DNA of 64,000 nucleotides from Clostridium sp. OM02-18AC (GCF_003481825.1 NZ_QULW01000009.1:76901-140900), one strand, 5' to 3'; positions 36,700-45,314 are shown, numbered from the stretch's first letter. Notes: generated by a model from the letters alone, not told the origin. Made by a program: numbers and translations.

Positions 36700-36713
36700 A
36701 CACAAATTTGTGT
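36700..36713. other. 14-bp palindrome in the pilT-pilC gap
   Basis: ACACAAATTTGTGT is a perfect palindrome followed by ATTTTTTT. It could be a weak terminator (5-bp stem) or an operator. The 253-nt gap also has TTGACA at 36697 with TACAAT downstream, but the spacer is too long for a clear promoter. Confidence 0.4.
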
Positions 36714-36923
36714 ATTTTTTTGTGTACAATCCGGGCGTGCTTTTATGCTTTTCTTTACAAACAATCATTGCGATGATAAAATGACGTTACAGATTGGAAA
36801 AAACGCTTGTGATTGAGATGACCTTGCTGTAATGTTTCGCAGTGGTTTTTGTGCTGCGCAGACAGCAGCGGATTTGTACATCCGGTGCAAAAGCCTAAGG
36901 TTAAGGTTTGGAGGTAAAATGCG

Positions 36924-38141
36924 ATGCCGAATTTTTCATATCGGGCACTCGGCAGAGACGGAAAAGAAGTCCGCGGTGTGCTTCAGGCGGAAAATGAGAC
37001 AGCGGCAGCAGCCAGAATCCGTGACAATTATCCGGTTTTGCTCAGTATCAGCAAACAGGCAGAAAAACGAAAAGCAGTCAATCTTCTGGAAATGGAGATT
37101 GGCAGCAAAAAGATCAAGACCAAGACGCTTTCCATTCTTTGTTCCCAGTTTGCAATCACACTCCGGTCCGGCATGTCCGTGTCCAGAGCCATGCAGATGC
37201 TGGCGGGACAGTGTGGGGACAAACGTCTCCGCAAAATCATGGAAGAAGCCGGACAGGAAGTCTCGGCAGGAAGTACCGTGGCAGCTGCACTGGAACAGTA
37301 CAGCGAACGCTTTCCACTGACCTTTATTGAAACCATAAGGGCAGGAGAACAGTCTGGTACCCTGGACAAGTCGTTCGACCGGTTACATAAGTTTTACGAT
37401 AAAGCTTACAAGACCACAGAAAAAGTCAAAGGCGCCCTGACATACCCTATGTTTGTCATCGCCATTGCCATTGTGGTTGTCATCATTGTCATGGCAAAGG
37501 TTATTCCGACACTGGCCGATGTCTTTTCCGACCTGGGCGGACAGCTTCCGCTCATGACACGGATGCTCATCGATACCTCGGATTTCTTTGCAAAATGGTG
37601 GATTTTGATACTGGCTGTGCTGGTATTGCTGAAAGTTGTGAGCAGCATTTACGCCAAAACAGAGACCGGCAAGATCCAGAAAGCAAAACTTGCCTTATCC
37701 ATTCCGCTTGTAGGACCTGTCAACCAAATGAACGCAGCAGCCCAGTTTGCCAACACGATGTCGGTACTTCTGGCAGCAGGCATCACCCTGGACCAGGCCA
37801 TTGAAACCACAGCGAAGGTCATGGACAATGCATTGTTTCAGTATGAAGTCCGTTCCATGAAAGACAGCATCGAGCAGGGACGCACCCTTTCCGACTGTCT
37901 GCGGAGTAAAAAGTATTTTCCCCAGACCATGATCGACATGTGTTCCGTGGGAGAAGAAACCGGTGAACTCGAAGAAACCCTCGAAAATGTAGCAGATTAT
38001 TACACCAACGAAGCCGATTACCGGGTACAGCGTTTGCTCGCCATGTTGGAGCCAACCCTGTTGGTCCTGCTATCCATCTTCGCCGGAATCATCGTTGTGT
38101 CCATCTATCTGCCGATCTTTACGATGTATGACCTGATGTAG
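36924..38141 (+). CDS. pilC: Type IV pilus inner membrane platform protein PilC
   Basis: This 405-residue protein has two T2SSF domains (from about residues 65 and 265) and three membrane helices near 165, 215 and 375. FSYRALGRDGKEVRGVLQAE at the N-terminus and LRSGMSVSRAMQMLA and LLAAGITLDQAIETTAKVM at the start of each repeat are characteristic. It couples PilB and PilT to the growing pilus. GGAGGTAAAATGCG precedes the ATG. Confidence 0.94.
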   Translation: MPNFSYRALGRDGKEVRGVLQAENETAAAARIRDNYPVLLSISKQAEKRKAVNLLEMEIGSKKIKTKTLSILCSQFAITLRSGMSVSRAMQMLAGQCGDKRLRKIMEEAGQEVSAGSTVAAALEQYSERFPLTFIETIRAGEQSGTLDKSFDRLHKFYDKAYKTTEKVKGALTYPMFVIAIAIVVVIIVMAKVIPTLADVFSDLGGQLPLMTRMLIDTSDFFAKWWILILAVLVLLKVVSSIYAKTETGKIQKAKLALSIPLVGPVNQMNAAAQFANTMSVLLAAGITLDQAIETTAKVMDNALFQYEVRSMKDSIEQGRTLSDCLRSKKYFPQTMIDMCSVGEETGELEETLENVADYYTNEADYRVQRLLAMLEPTLLVLLSIFAGIIVVSIYLPIFTMYDLM

Positions 38142-38227
38142 GTTTGCGTATGGGATTGGAAACATGAAACAGAATGATACGGGAGCAAGACCCGTTCAGG
38201 AATAAATATTTACAAAGGAGTATGATC

Positions 38228-38656
38228 ATGATGAAGAACTTATTCAAGAAGTTCCGTGAGAACAAAAAAGGTTTTACACTGGCAGAGCTGCTGGTTGTAG
38301 TAGCAATTGTAGGTATTCTGGTTGCAATTTCGATTCCGGTGTTTACGTCACAGCTAAGTAAAGCAAGAAAAGCAACAAATTTGGCAAATTTAAGAGCAGC
38401 AAAGGCAGCTGCGGTAGCTGAATATTTGACGGGAGAAAAAGAAGGAGCAGAAATTTACAATTATGATATTGCTTCTGGTGAAGCGGTGCTAGTTGGTGAA
38501 AATGGTGTAACTCAAGCTACTGATAAAGAGAAAACATTAACTCCAGCTGATAATGATAAAACTTATACTGAAAAAAAATTCTCTAAGTTTTCTGTAAAAG
38601 TAACTACTGGTGCAACTGCGAAAGATAAATCTGAAGTGGTGTTATACGCTGAATAA
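38228..38656 (+). CDS. Type IV pilin, copy 1
   Basis: This 142-residue prepilin has a short basic leader ending KKG and the cleaved hydrophobic helix FTLAELLVVVAIVGILVAIS, with the essential Glu5. The mature head domain is small and Lys/Thr-rich and contains no Cys. I chose the ATG at 38228, 7 nt after AAAGGAG. The second half of the gene is AT-rich with codon use unlike its neighbours (many ACT, GCT, GAT), suggesting recent exchange of the head region. A strong terminator follows, consistent with its being the most abundant subunit. Confidence 0.9.
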   Translation: MMKNLFKKFRENKKGFTLAELLVVVAIVGILVAISIPVFTSQLSKARKATNLANLRAAKAAAVAEYLTGEKEGAEIYNYDIASGEAVLVGENGVTQATDKEKTLTPADNDKTYTEKKFSKFSVKVTTGATAKDKSEVVLYAE

Positions 38657-38677
38657 TTGGGAAATAGAACCCAAATA

Positions 38678-38711
38678 AAAATAGTGGATGGGATTTCCCA
38701 TCCACTATTTT
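38678..38711 (+). terminator. Terminator inside the pilus operon
   Basis: Perfect 16-bp arms (AAAATAGTGGATGGGA, 38678-38693, with its complement at 38696-38711) enclose a 2-nt gap and end in TTTT. It lies directly after pilin 1 and would lower transcription of everything downstream. Confidence 0.85.
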
Positions 38712-38775
38712 AGCATCAGGATTTAATTCAAGCATTAACATATTAACGAATCCTTTTGTATAAGGAGAGTATTTC

Positions 38776-39339
38776 ATGAATTTCAAAAAATCAGGGTCAA
38801 ATAAATATAAATCCGGTTTCACCTTAGCGGAACTCCTCGTAGTCGTAGCCATCATCGGAATTTTGGTAGCCATCAGCATTCCGGTCTTTACTTCACAAAG
38901 ACAAAAAGCTATTGTTGCGGCGAACAAGGCGAACATCCGTGCAGCAAGAGCGGCGGTTGTAGCGGCATTGTATGATGACACATCGAAGCTGGATATGACT
39001 ACTGTGCAAAATGATACAGATATTTCCTATTTTGTATATGATGTAAAATCAGGAACAATTGAAATCACCGTATCCGGAAAGGGGTTTAACGGTGCTGCTT
39101 ACACATACAATGGAACCACGCAGAATTTCAATGCATGGGGAAAGTATTTTAGTGATCAGGCAAAAACGAAAGTTTGTGACAAGATCATTGTGTATGTTGG
39201 AAATGAGAAAGATATGACGACAAGAAACAGTGCGATGATACAGACTGCGCCATATTACACAGAGAATGATGAGATTGGATACAAGGGTGGAGGCAGCAAT
39301 CCGTTTGGTCCGGGAGCTGGTTCCTCTACTGCAGGCTAG
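38776..39339 (+). CDS. Type IV pilin, copy 2
   Basis: This 187-residue prepilin has the leader KYKSG and mature start FTLAELLVVVAIIGILVAIS. Its head shares VCDKIIVYV, MIQTAPYYT and NPFGPGAG with pilin 3 but not with pilin 1, so copies 2 and 3 are tandem paralogues. AAGGAGAG precedes the ATG. It follows the internal terminator and may be a less abundant or alternative subunit. Confidence 0.9.
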   Translation: MNFKKSGSNKYKSGFTLAELLVVVAIIGILVAISIPVFTSQRQKAIVAANKANIRAARAAVVAALYDDTSKLDMTTVQNDTDISYFVYDVKSGTIEITVSGKGFNGAAYTYNGTTQNFNAWGKYFSDQAKTKVCDKIIVYVGNEKDMTTRNSAMIQTAPYYTENDEIGYKGGGSNPFGPGAGSSTAG

Positions 39340-39415
39340 AAAAAGGATTGTGTGGATAGATTTAGGATCGTAACAGGATAAAAACAATTGCGATATTTTA
39401 ATAGGTAAAAACAAA

Positions 39416-39922
39416 ATGAAAAAGATGAAATCAAAAAAAGCATTCACTCTGGCTGAACTTCTTGTAGTTGTCGCCATTATCGGTATTCTGGTAGCCATCA
39501 GCATTCCAGTCTTTACATCCCAGCGCAGCAAAGCAATTGTAGCGACAAACCGTGCGAACATTCGTGCAGCCAGAGCAGCGGTTTCGGCAGAGATTTACGA
39601 TGGAAAAGCTTCAGATGCATGGGGAAAGAGTGTCTATCTGGTATATGATATCAAAACGGCACAGCTGACCGATTTTCCCAACTATGGTGGTAATCCGGAT
39701 GCAGGAAATGGTCCGAATACAATGGGCGTGAAGTATCGGGAGGAAGCAGCGAAACCGGCAGTTTGTGATAAGATCATTGTTTATGTAGATCTGACTCAGA
39801 GAGAGGCAGAAAATATGATCCAAACAGCACCTTATTATACCGATGATGGAAAACTGGGAGAAGTACAGGGAAAAAATCCATTCGGACCGGGTGCCGGAAA
39901 TTACTGGAACAGTAAAAATTAA
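39416..39922 (+). CDS. Type IV pilin, copy 3
   Basis: This 168-residue prepilin has a very short leader MKKMKSKKA and mature start FTLAELLVVVAIIGILVAIS. The residue before the cleavage point is Ala rather than the usual Gly; Ala is tolerated by some prepilin peptidases. Its head domain is related to pilin 2 and ends NPFGPGAGNYWNSKN. Its ribosome site is weak (TAGGTAAAAACAAA). It lies directly before the prepilin peptidase gene. Confidence 0.88.
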   Translation: MKKMKSKKAFTLAELLVVVAIIGILVAISIPVFTSQRSKAIVATNRANIRAARAAVSAEIYDGKASDAWGKSVYLVYDIKTAQLTDFPNYGGNPDAGNGPNTMGVKYREEAAKPAVCDKIIVYVDLTQREAENMIQTAPYYTDDGKLGEVQGKNPFGPGAGNYWNSKN

Positions 39923-39948
39923 GTATAACCATTTCACGGAGAAAACCA

Positions 39949-40725
39949 ATGTTACACATCACCCCTACCCTCACACTCTACATCCTCACCCTCACCTTTT
40001 TCCTGGGCTGCTGTCTTGGCAGTTTCACGGACTGCCTGGCTATGCGCCTGTTATCCGGGGAGTCGGTGCTGCACGGTCGTTCCCACTGCGACAGCTGCGG
40101 TCATGTGCTTGGGGCGGCGGATCTGGTTCCGTTGTTTTCCTGGCTCTTTTTAAAAGGACGCTGCCGCTACTGCGGTGCAAAGGTCCCGGCGGAGTGTTTC
40201 TTTGTGGAACTTTTGGCGGGAGTCGGCTGCTGCATGGTAGTGTACCGCTATGATATATCGATCCTCAGTATGCGCGGCATTCTTTTGGGCATGATTCTTC
40301 TTGCCATGAGTCTGACGGATCTTCACAGCTTTACCATACCGGACCGTCTGCAGCTTGCAGGCTGTCTGGTATTTCTGGGAACGGCACTGTTTCTTCCACA
40401 ACCGCTTACGGTTATACGCCGCGGACTGTTTTTGGGAATTGTGCTGGCAGGCGGGATGCTTGCTTTTTCGCTGCTTTATGACCGGCTGACCGGAAAGGAA
40501 AGCCTGGGCGGCGGCGATATCAAATTGTTTTTCATGACCGGTCTGTATCTGGGATCGGCATGGGAAATTTTGTTTTATCTGATCTTAAGCTGTCTGCTTG
40601 GGCTTGGGTTTGCGGTGCTGAGAAAAAGTCAGCGGATCCCGTTTGGTCCGGCTATTGCGGCAGCATGTTTTCTTATGCTATTATATGGACAAATCATGAC
40701 CAGCTGGTATACCGGACTGTTTTGA
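39949..40725 (+). CDS. pilD: Prepilin peptidase PilD
   Basis: This 258-residue membrane aspartyl protease cuts and N-methylates prepilins. The cytoplasmic N-terminal zinc motif is CDSC (near 47) and CRYC (near 72). The two catalytic Asp residues lie in MSLTDLHSFTIPD near 124 and GGGDIKLFFMTG near 188 (GxGD-type). About seven membrane helices are evident. It should process all prepilins in this locus, including the giant one. Confidence 0.94.
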   Translation: MLHITPTLTLYILTLTFFLGCCLGSFTDCLAMRLLSGESVLHGRSHCDSCGHVLGAADLVPLFSWLFLKGRCRYCGAKVPAECFFVELLAGVGCCMVVYRYDISILSMRGILLGMILLAMSLTDLHSFTIPDRLQLAGCLVFLGTALFLPQPLTVIRRGLFLGIVLAGGMLAFSLLYDRLTGKESLGGGDIKLFFMTGLYLGSAWEILFYLILSCLLGLGFAVLRKSQRIPFGPAIAAACFLMLLYGQIMTSWYTGLF

Positions 40726-40829
40726 CGTGGATCATACAAAAATGTAGTTTTTGCAGATCTGAGAGACGTGGAACCGTTACAGAGTTTTCAAAACTTCGGG
40801 TATCTGCAACAGGAAATGGAGTACTTCAG

Positions 40830-41933
40830 ATGAAAAATTGTTTAGGAATTGAAATCGGACATTACCGCGTAAAGATTGCCTACATGGAACGGGGAGAGTT
40901 AAAAAAATATGTCTCGGAGCGTATCGAGACAAAATCCATGACCGATATGCGGCTTTATGCGGAGTTTATACAGGATGTTTTGCATGAAAACGGGATTCTT
41001 TGCCGGAATGCAGTTTTTGTGCTGCGGCAGGATGACACTTATGTGAAGCGTCTGCAGCTTCCGCTTATGACGGTTGATCAGTTAAAGCTGAATCTTCCTT
41101 ATGAGTTTCAGGATTACATTGGGGATCAGTTAAATGAGTACCAGTTTGACTATGCGGTGATCAGCCGAACGGAAGATCAGCTGGATCTTCTGGCCGCTGC
41201 ATGCAAAAAAGAACTTTGCCAGCAGTTCCAGAAGTTTGCGAAGATGGCACGTTTGAAATTAGTGGGTCTGGTACCGGCGGTGGTAGGTCTGGAGCGGATT
41301 CTGGAGCATGCAAGCCAGAACACAGGAAGCCAGACTACAGCGAACAAGAGTACGGAAAGCAGGAATATAACCAGCCAGGGCTCAGACGAAATTTCTCTGG
41401 AAGATGCAGCAAAGATAACCGGTCAGACCGGACAGACACAGGACGGCAGACCGATGACAGAAAAGAAGGATTATGCGATTCTGGACCTTGGAACCAAGGC
41501 GCTGCGTATCCACTTCTTCCGCAAGGGCATTTATGACATTACCCGTACCATGGAGCCAGGCTGCGAGGAGATTGAACGTCTCCGCCGCGGTGACAAGGAG
41601 ACGGTCATGGAAATGGATGTGGATGCGGAAGATGCATTCTGGAGTAAAAAGAGTGAGGAAGCGATCGACAAAGTCCTGGCAGACCGTTATCAGACCATTG
41701 CGGTACAGACTATGCGTGTCCTGAACTTTTACAGTTTCAACAATTCTGATAATACCATTGACACGCTGTATTATTGCGGAGGCGGTGCCCGTTACCAGGC
41801 GCTCATCGATACGATAAGCGATACATTAGACATTCTGGTAAAAAGCATTGGCGTTCTGCTTCCGGAAGTACATGAGGATGAAATGCCAGAGTGGAGGGAC
41901 AGTCCGCAGACCTTTGGCGTTATGCTGACCTAA
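40830..41933 (+). CDS. pilM: Pilus assembly actin-like protein PilM
   Basis: This 367-residue cytoplasmic protein has the PilM/FtsA-like actin fold with phosphate-binding loops CLGIEIGHYRVKIAYM at the start and DYAILDLGTKALRIHF near residue 213. A low-complexity Gln/Thr/Ser-rich insertion (near 160-205) separates the halves and is likely unstructured. It binds the N-terminus of PilN and links the ATPases to the PilNO subcomplex. The ATG at 40830 was chosen; the frame is open upstream into pilD, but that part is not PilM-like. Confidence 0.85.
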   Translation: MKNCLGIEIGHYRVKIAYMERGELKKYVSERIETKSMTDMRLYAEFIQDVLHENGILCRNAVFVLRQDDTYVKRLQLPLMTVDQLKLNLPYEFQDYIGDQLNEYQFDYAVISRTEDQLDLLAAACKKELCQQFQKFAKMARLKLVGLVPAVVGLERILEHASQNTGSQTTANKSTESRNITSQGSDEISLEDAAKITGQTGQTQDGRPMTEKKDYAILDLGTKALRIHFFRKGIYDITRTMEPGCEEIERLRRGDKETVMEMDVDAEDAFWSKKSEEAIDKVLADRYQTIAVQTMRVLNFYSFNNSDNTIDTLYYCGGGARYQALIDTISDTLDILVKSIGVLLPEVHEDEMPEWRDSPQTFGVMLT

Positions 41934-41946
41934 GGAGGAAGAAAAC

Positions 41947-42585
41947 GTGGCTGATTTAAAATCCATTGCGAAGATACAGATCGGCGGTCCGAAATATCCG
42001 GACAAAAAACACATCAATCTGTATCAGCGTGAGTTTAAAAAGAGCAAGATTGCGCTGGAACTTTTGGTGTTTGCGGTATTTCTGGTATTTCTCCATTTCT
42101 TTGTCATATTTGGAGTGCAGGAACCGCTGCAGCATGCTGAGCGCGCGGAACTGACTTATCAGAGAATGGAAAAGCAGCTGGATTCGATCCGGCGCGCCAA
42201 CCGTGTGATCACGGATGTGCAGAATGAGTATGCACACTATGGAAATTCCTGGCAGAATGAGACAGAAAAACAGACTCCGGACCGCCTGGTGATGTTAAAT
42301 ACCCTGAAAGAGCGGATATTCCCGCGGTGTAACAGCATTGATTCCGTATCCATTACGGAGGATCAGATGAATATCTCCTGTGTGCTTCCGAAGGGGACGG
42401 TACTTTCCGAACTGATCGGGCAGATTGAAGAGGATGAGGCAGTTTTCTACGTGACTGCTTCGCTGGAAGATGTTGGCGGCGATGAGGCAGATGCCAATTC
42501 TTCCGTTCTGGCGCTGAATAAGGAAGCAAAGGCAGAGATTACGGTATCATTCAGGAAACCGGGAGAGAGTGGGGAAAAAGAATGA
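41947..42585 (+). CDS. pilN: Pilus assembly protein PilN-like
   Basis: This 212-residue protein has a short cytoplasmic N-terminus (ending HINLYQREFKKSK, with the INLYQ motif resembling the PilM-binding INLLP of PilN), one membrane helix near residues 38-57, a coiled coil and a small ferredoxin-like extracellular domain. It starts with GTG after AAGGAGGAAGAAAAC. Its stop overlaps the next start as ATGA. Confidence 0.8.
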   Translation: MADLKSIAKIQIGGPKYPDKKHINLYQREFKKSKIALELLVFAVFLVFLHFFVIFGVQEPLQHAERAELTYQRMEKQLDSIRRANRVITDVQNEYAHYGNSWQNETEKQTPDRLVMLNTLKERIFPRCNSIDSVSITEDQMNISCVLPKGTVLSELIGQIEEDEAVFYVTASLEDVGGDEADANSSVLALNKEAKAEITVSFRKPGESGEKE

Positions 42586-43277
42586 AATCCATACTAAGCT
42601 ATGTATTAACACGGACAGAAAAGATCGTATTGCTGATCCTTGTGGCGCTGTTTTTGCTGGCGGGCTGGTATATGGGAATCTATCATCCCATCCAGCTTCG
42701 GATCCAGGCGGCAGACACGACAGATCTGGAATCGGAAATGGAAATGGAACAGATGCGCGCAGCGAAGATCAAAGCAATGCAGGCGGAAATTGATGAAAAT
42801 AAAAATGTAGGCGCACCTATGGTTCCGTCTTACAATAATTTCAAAAAAGAACTGGATGCATTGAATCAGACATTTGGTCAGGCTTACGAGTTCCATTTTC
42901 AGTTTTCTGAGCCGGAGGAAGATGGAAATACGCTGCGCCGCAATATGGCAGTTTCGTTTGCTGCGGACAATTACGACCATGCGGTGGAGATGATGCGGCA
43001 GCTGCAGGAAGGACCATACCGCATGATGATCCATGACGTAACCATATCCAGTGATTCGCTGACGGATGCAAATTATGCGGCAAATATCAAAACGGGAAGG
43101 GTTACCGTTGCGTTTTCCCTTACCTACTACGAGACAAAAGTGGAAGCAGAAAATTTAAACGGATTGTCTTCAGACACTCAGGATACGCAGGCGGCAGGAG
43201 ATCTGGCAAATGCAGACTTGTCGAATCTGGAACGCTCGGAGCTTGAGACAGCAGCGGAGGCAGCTTTTGGAGAATAA
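42582..43277 (+). CDS. pilO: Pilus assembly protein PilO-like
   Basis: This 231-residue protein has one N-terminal membrane helix (IVLLILVALFLLAGWYMGIY), a coiled coil near residues 45-75 and a PilO-type extracellular domain. With PilN it forms the alignment complex around the PilC platform. It overlaps pilN by 4 nt. The C-terminal tail is Ala/Glu/Asp-rich. Confidence 0.8.
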   Translation: MKSILSYVLTRTEKIVLLILVALFLLAGWYMGIYHPIQLRIQAADTTDLESEMEMEQMRAAKIKAMQAEIDENKNVGAPMVPSYNNFKKELDALNQTFGQAYEFHFQFSEPEEDGNTLRRNMAVSFAADNYDHAVEMMRQLQEGPYRMMIHDVTISSDSLTDANYAANIKTGRVTVAFSLTYYETKVEAENLNGLSSDTQDTQAAGDLANADLSNLERSELETAAEAAFGE

Positions 43278-43280
43278 ACG

Positions 43281-44093
43281 ATGAAAAGTTTTGCAGCAGA
43301 ACGGTTAAAAAAAGAAGATGGAGCCAGTCTGGTGGCTGCACTGCTGTTTTTTGTGCTGTGCGGAGTTGGCGCTTCGGTGATCCTGGCATCGGCATCGGCT
43401 TCCGCCGGGAAGATGCAGCAGGTCCCGGCTGCGGACCAGAAGCGGTTTGCCGTGGAATCGGCTGCTGCGTTTTTGCGGGATGAACTGACAAGACCGGAAA
43501 ATACGGTGAAGATCCGGGAAGTGTGGACGGTGATCGAGGGAGACCGCTCCGGAGAAGAAGACACGGTGAAGTATTATTATGTTGGAGCCGGGCAGAAACC
43601 AGACGAAGAATCGTCCTGGTCTGCATTTGCATCAGACAGTCAGGGAGAAGCCTTGCTGGATTCGTTCATTCAGTATTTTGACGTGCTGCTTCCAGACCGG
43701 GAAACAACACAGGCTGCGAAAACGACACAGGAGAAAACCCTTCCGTTGTTGGTAGAAGCAGGAAGAAGCAAAGGAACCCAAACGGTTATGGAAGAGATTG
43801 CGCCGTTAAAAACTTCTGTGAAACTTTTCATGGAACCAGACTATAAGATTACGGCGATCATTTCGGATATGCAAACCGATGAAAACCATCCGGAAGATCT
43901 TTGCGAACGCAAACTGACGGTACCGGCACAGGTCCTCGAAGACATTGACGTGGAAGTGGAAGACCATGAAGAAACCGATGCGGAGGGCAATGTCACGGAG
44001 GCATGGACCAAGACTACCATGACCCGTCTCACGACCATTCAGTGGCAACGGGGCACGATCGAGAGAATCCATCCGGAGAAAGGAACATCATGA
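43281..44093 (+). CDS. PilX-like minor pilin or accessory protein
   Basis: This 270-residue protein has a short leader and a hydrophobic helix near residues 15-40 (ASLVAALLFFVLCGVGASVI) in the position of a pilin signal. It has DG before Ala-Ser-Leu but lacks the conserved Glu5. The rest is hydrophilic with no known domain. PilX proteins in type IV pilus loci look alike in this respect. Its stop overlaps the next start as ATGA. Confidence 0.65.
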   Translation: MKSFAAERLKKEDGASLVAALLFFVLCGVGASVILASASASAGKMQQVPAADQKRFAVESAAAFLRDELTRPENTVKIREVWTVIEGDRSGEEDTVKYYYVGAGQKPDEESSWSAFASDSQGEALLDSFIQYFDVLLPDRETTQAAKTTQEKTLPLLVEAGRSKGTQTVMEEIAPLKTSVKLFMEPDYKITAIISDMQTDENHPEDLCERKLTVPAQVLEDIDVEVEDHEETDAEGNVTEAWTKTTMTRLTTIQWQRGTIERIHPEKGTS

Positions 44094-44503
44094 TGCAGAT
44101 AGTACGGAAATGCAAAACGGCTGCGTGTCAGAAAGTGGTATCCACACAGGCGGAGACGCTGGCGGAGCTTTTGGTCTCTGTGCTGGTGATCTCCCTGGGG
44201 CTTGCGATGTTTGCCACAGCGCTGATGTCAGCCAGACGTATGCTTCAGCTTGGGGATACTGTGATGCAGACCTATTATGAAGGAAGAAATCTTCTGGATC
44301 TGGAAGCGGATGAGGCAAAAGAGTCTGCTGCTGCGGAAGTGGTGCTGGAAAAAGGGACCGGAAGTATCAATCTGGGTGCACCGCAAAGCAACTTAAGGAC
44401 CGGACACCAGAAAAAAGGGCGGTATTCTGTGCAGCTGTATGCGGAAAACCGGAAAGATTCCGAAGCGGATAACAAAATTTACCGGTATCAATGGATGGAG
44501 TAG
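44090..44503 (+). CDS. Minor pilin-like protein with atypical signal
   Basis: This 137-residue protein has a pilin-like hydrophobic helix starting ETLAELLVSVLVISLGLAMF, with TLAELL as in the major pilins. The cleavage-site position is Ala rather than Gly, and Glu replaces the aromatic residue at +1. It likely forms part of a tip-initiating complex with the two flanking small proteins. AAAGGAACATC precedes the overlapping start. Confidence 0.65.
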   Translation: MMQIVRKCKTAACQKVVSTQAETLAELLVSVLVISLGLAMFATALMSARRMLQLGDTVMQTYYEGRNLLDLEADEAKESAAAEVVLEKGTGSINLGAPQSNLRTGHQKKGRYSVQLYAENRKDSEADNKIYRYQWME

Positions 44504-45174
44504 CAGACAAAAATATGAAGACTACTTTTTTTCAATATAAAAAAATGTACAATCGAATCGAGAACCGTCTGAAAGAAACATCTGCCATGACATTAACGGA
44601 GATGCTGGCAGCACTTCTGATCCTGTCGATGACAGCGGTTGCCATTGCAGGAGGTGTGACGGCTGTAAAGAATGCTTACCAGAAGGTCACACAAAAGGCG
44701 GAAGCCCAGCAGATCCTGTCTGCAACAGCAGAACTGATGACAGACGAATTATCGTCTGCCCTTGAAGAAGAAGATGGCGGCACGGATGGCTGGGATTTTT
44801 TAAGTGGGAAAAACGGAATCTGGATGCATTTTGAGAGCAATCATGAGCAGGGAATCTGTAAGGTTTATGGTGATGAGGAGCCTGGCACTTCAAACGGAGA
44901 TCTCGGACAGAATACAGTGGAAGAAAACACGGCGGACAACTCTGACCAGGGAAGCAAAAACGGTGTTTCCGTTCCGCTGCTTTCCCAGGCAGCTATGGGA
45001 AACCTGTTTTATACGGACTACGACAGTTACATTTATGAAGATGGCTGTTTTAAGGTAAAGGATCTTGCGGTCTACTACCGGAACGAAGAAATAAACAGTG
45101 CGGAGCGGGTTCCGGCAGCGATTTTAAATGAGCTGGTGGTACGGGCAGTGAATCTTGGAGATACACAGTCATAG
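44491..45174 (+). CDS. PilW/GspJ-like minor pilin
   Basis: This 227-residue protein has the signal-like segment ending SAM then TLTEMLAALLILSMTAVAIA, with Glu5 present and Ala at the usual Gly position. The head domain is acidic and contains a Ser/Asn/Thr-rich linker near residue 145. Both the ATG at 44491 and the ATG at 44515 are possible starts; neither has a strong ribosome site, and it overlaps the previous gene. Position and length suit a GspJ/PilW minor subunit. Confidence 0.68.
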   Translation: MDGVADKNMKTTFFQYKKMYNRIENRLKETSAMTLTEMLAALLILSMTAVAIAGGVTAVKNAYQKVTQKAEAQQILSATAELMTDELSSALEEEDGGTDGWDFLSGKNGIWMHFESNHEQGICKVYGDEEPGTSNGDLGQNTVEENTADNSDQGSKNGVSVPLLSQAAMGNLFYTDYDSYIYEDGCFKVKDLAVYYRNEEINSAERVPAAILNELVVRAVNLGDTQS

Positions 45175-45212
45175 CAGAAAAACAGAGTATGAGAGAGACA
45201 TAAAACAAATCC

Positions 45213-45243
45213 GTTGCTGGGAGCGCAGTGTGCAGGCAGCAAC
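45213..45243 (+). repeat. GTTGCTG hairpin, copy 3
   Basis: GTTGCTG (45213-45219) and CAGCAAC (45237-45243) form a perfect 7-bp stem around a 17-nt loop (GGAGCGCAGTGTGCAGG). It shares the stem and general layout with the elements at 23025 and 33786, and lies 72 nt upstream of the giant prepilin start. Confidence 0.55.
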
Positions 45244-45272
45244 ACAGATCCAACTGGAAGCTGGCAGGGAAC

Positions 45273-45296
45273 AACCTGCACCAGCATGCAGGTTTT
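45273..45296 (+). terminator. Attenuator-like hairpin before the giant prepilin
   Basis: AACCTGCA (45273-45280) pairs perfectly with TGCAGGTT (45287-45294), giving TTTT at the end. It precedes the ribosome site GGAGG and could keep expression of the large downstream gene low. Confidence 0.55.
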
Positions 45297-45314
45297 ACCG
45301 GAGGATTAAGATCA

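Noticed and set aside
36671..36923. Possible c-di-GMP-I riboswitch before pilC
   Set aside because: GTGCAAAAGCCTAAGG resembles part of the GEMM core, but the second conserved helix and tetraloop receptor are missing and the leader is too short.
38228..39922. CRISPR-like or mobile origin of the repeated pilin segments
   Set aside because: The repeats are coding for the conserved pilin helix and are explained by gene duplication.
40560..40829. Upstream extension of the PilM frame
   Set aside because: The extension lies within pilD in another frame; the PilM fold begins at the ATG at 40830.
45228..45314. Extended N-terminus of the giant prepilin from an ATG at 45228
   Set aside because: A ribosome site and the prepilin leader fit the ATG at 45315; the upstream segment overlaps two hairpins and is not leader-like.
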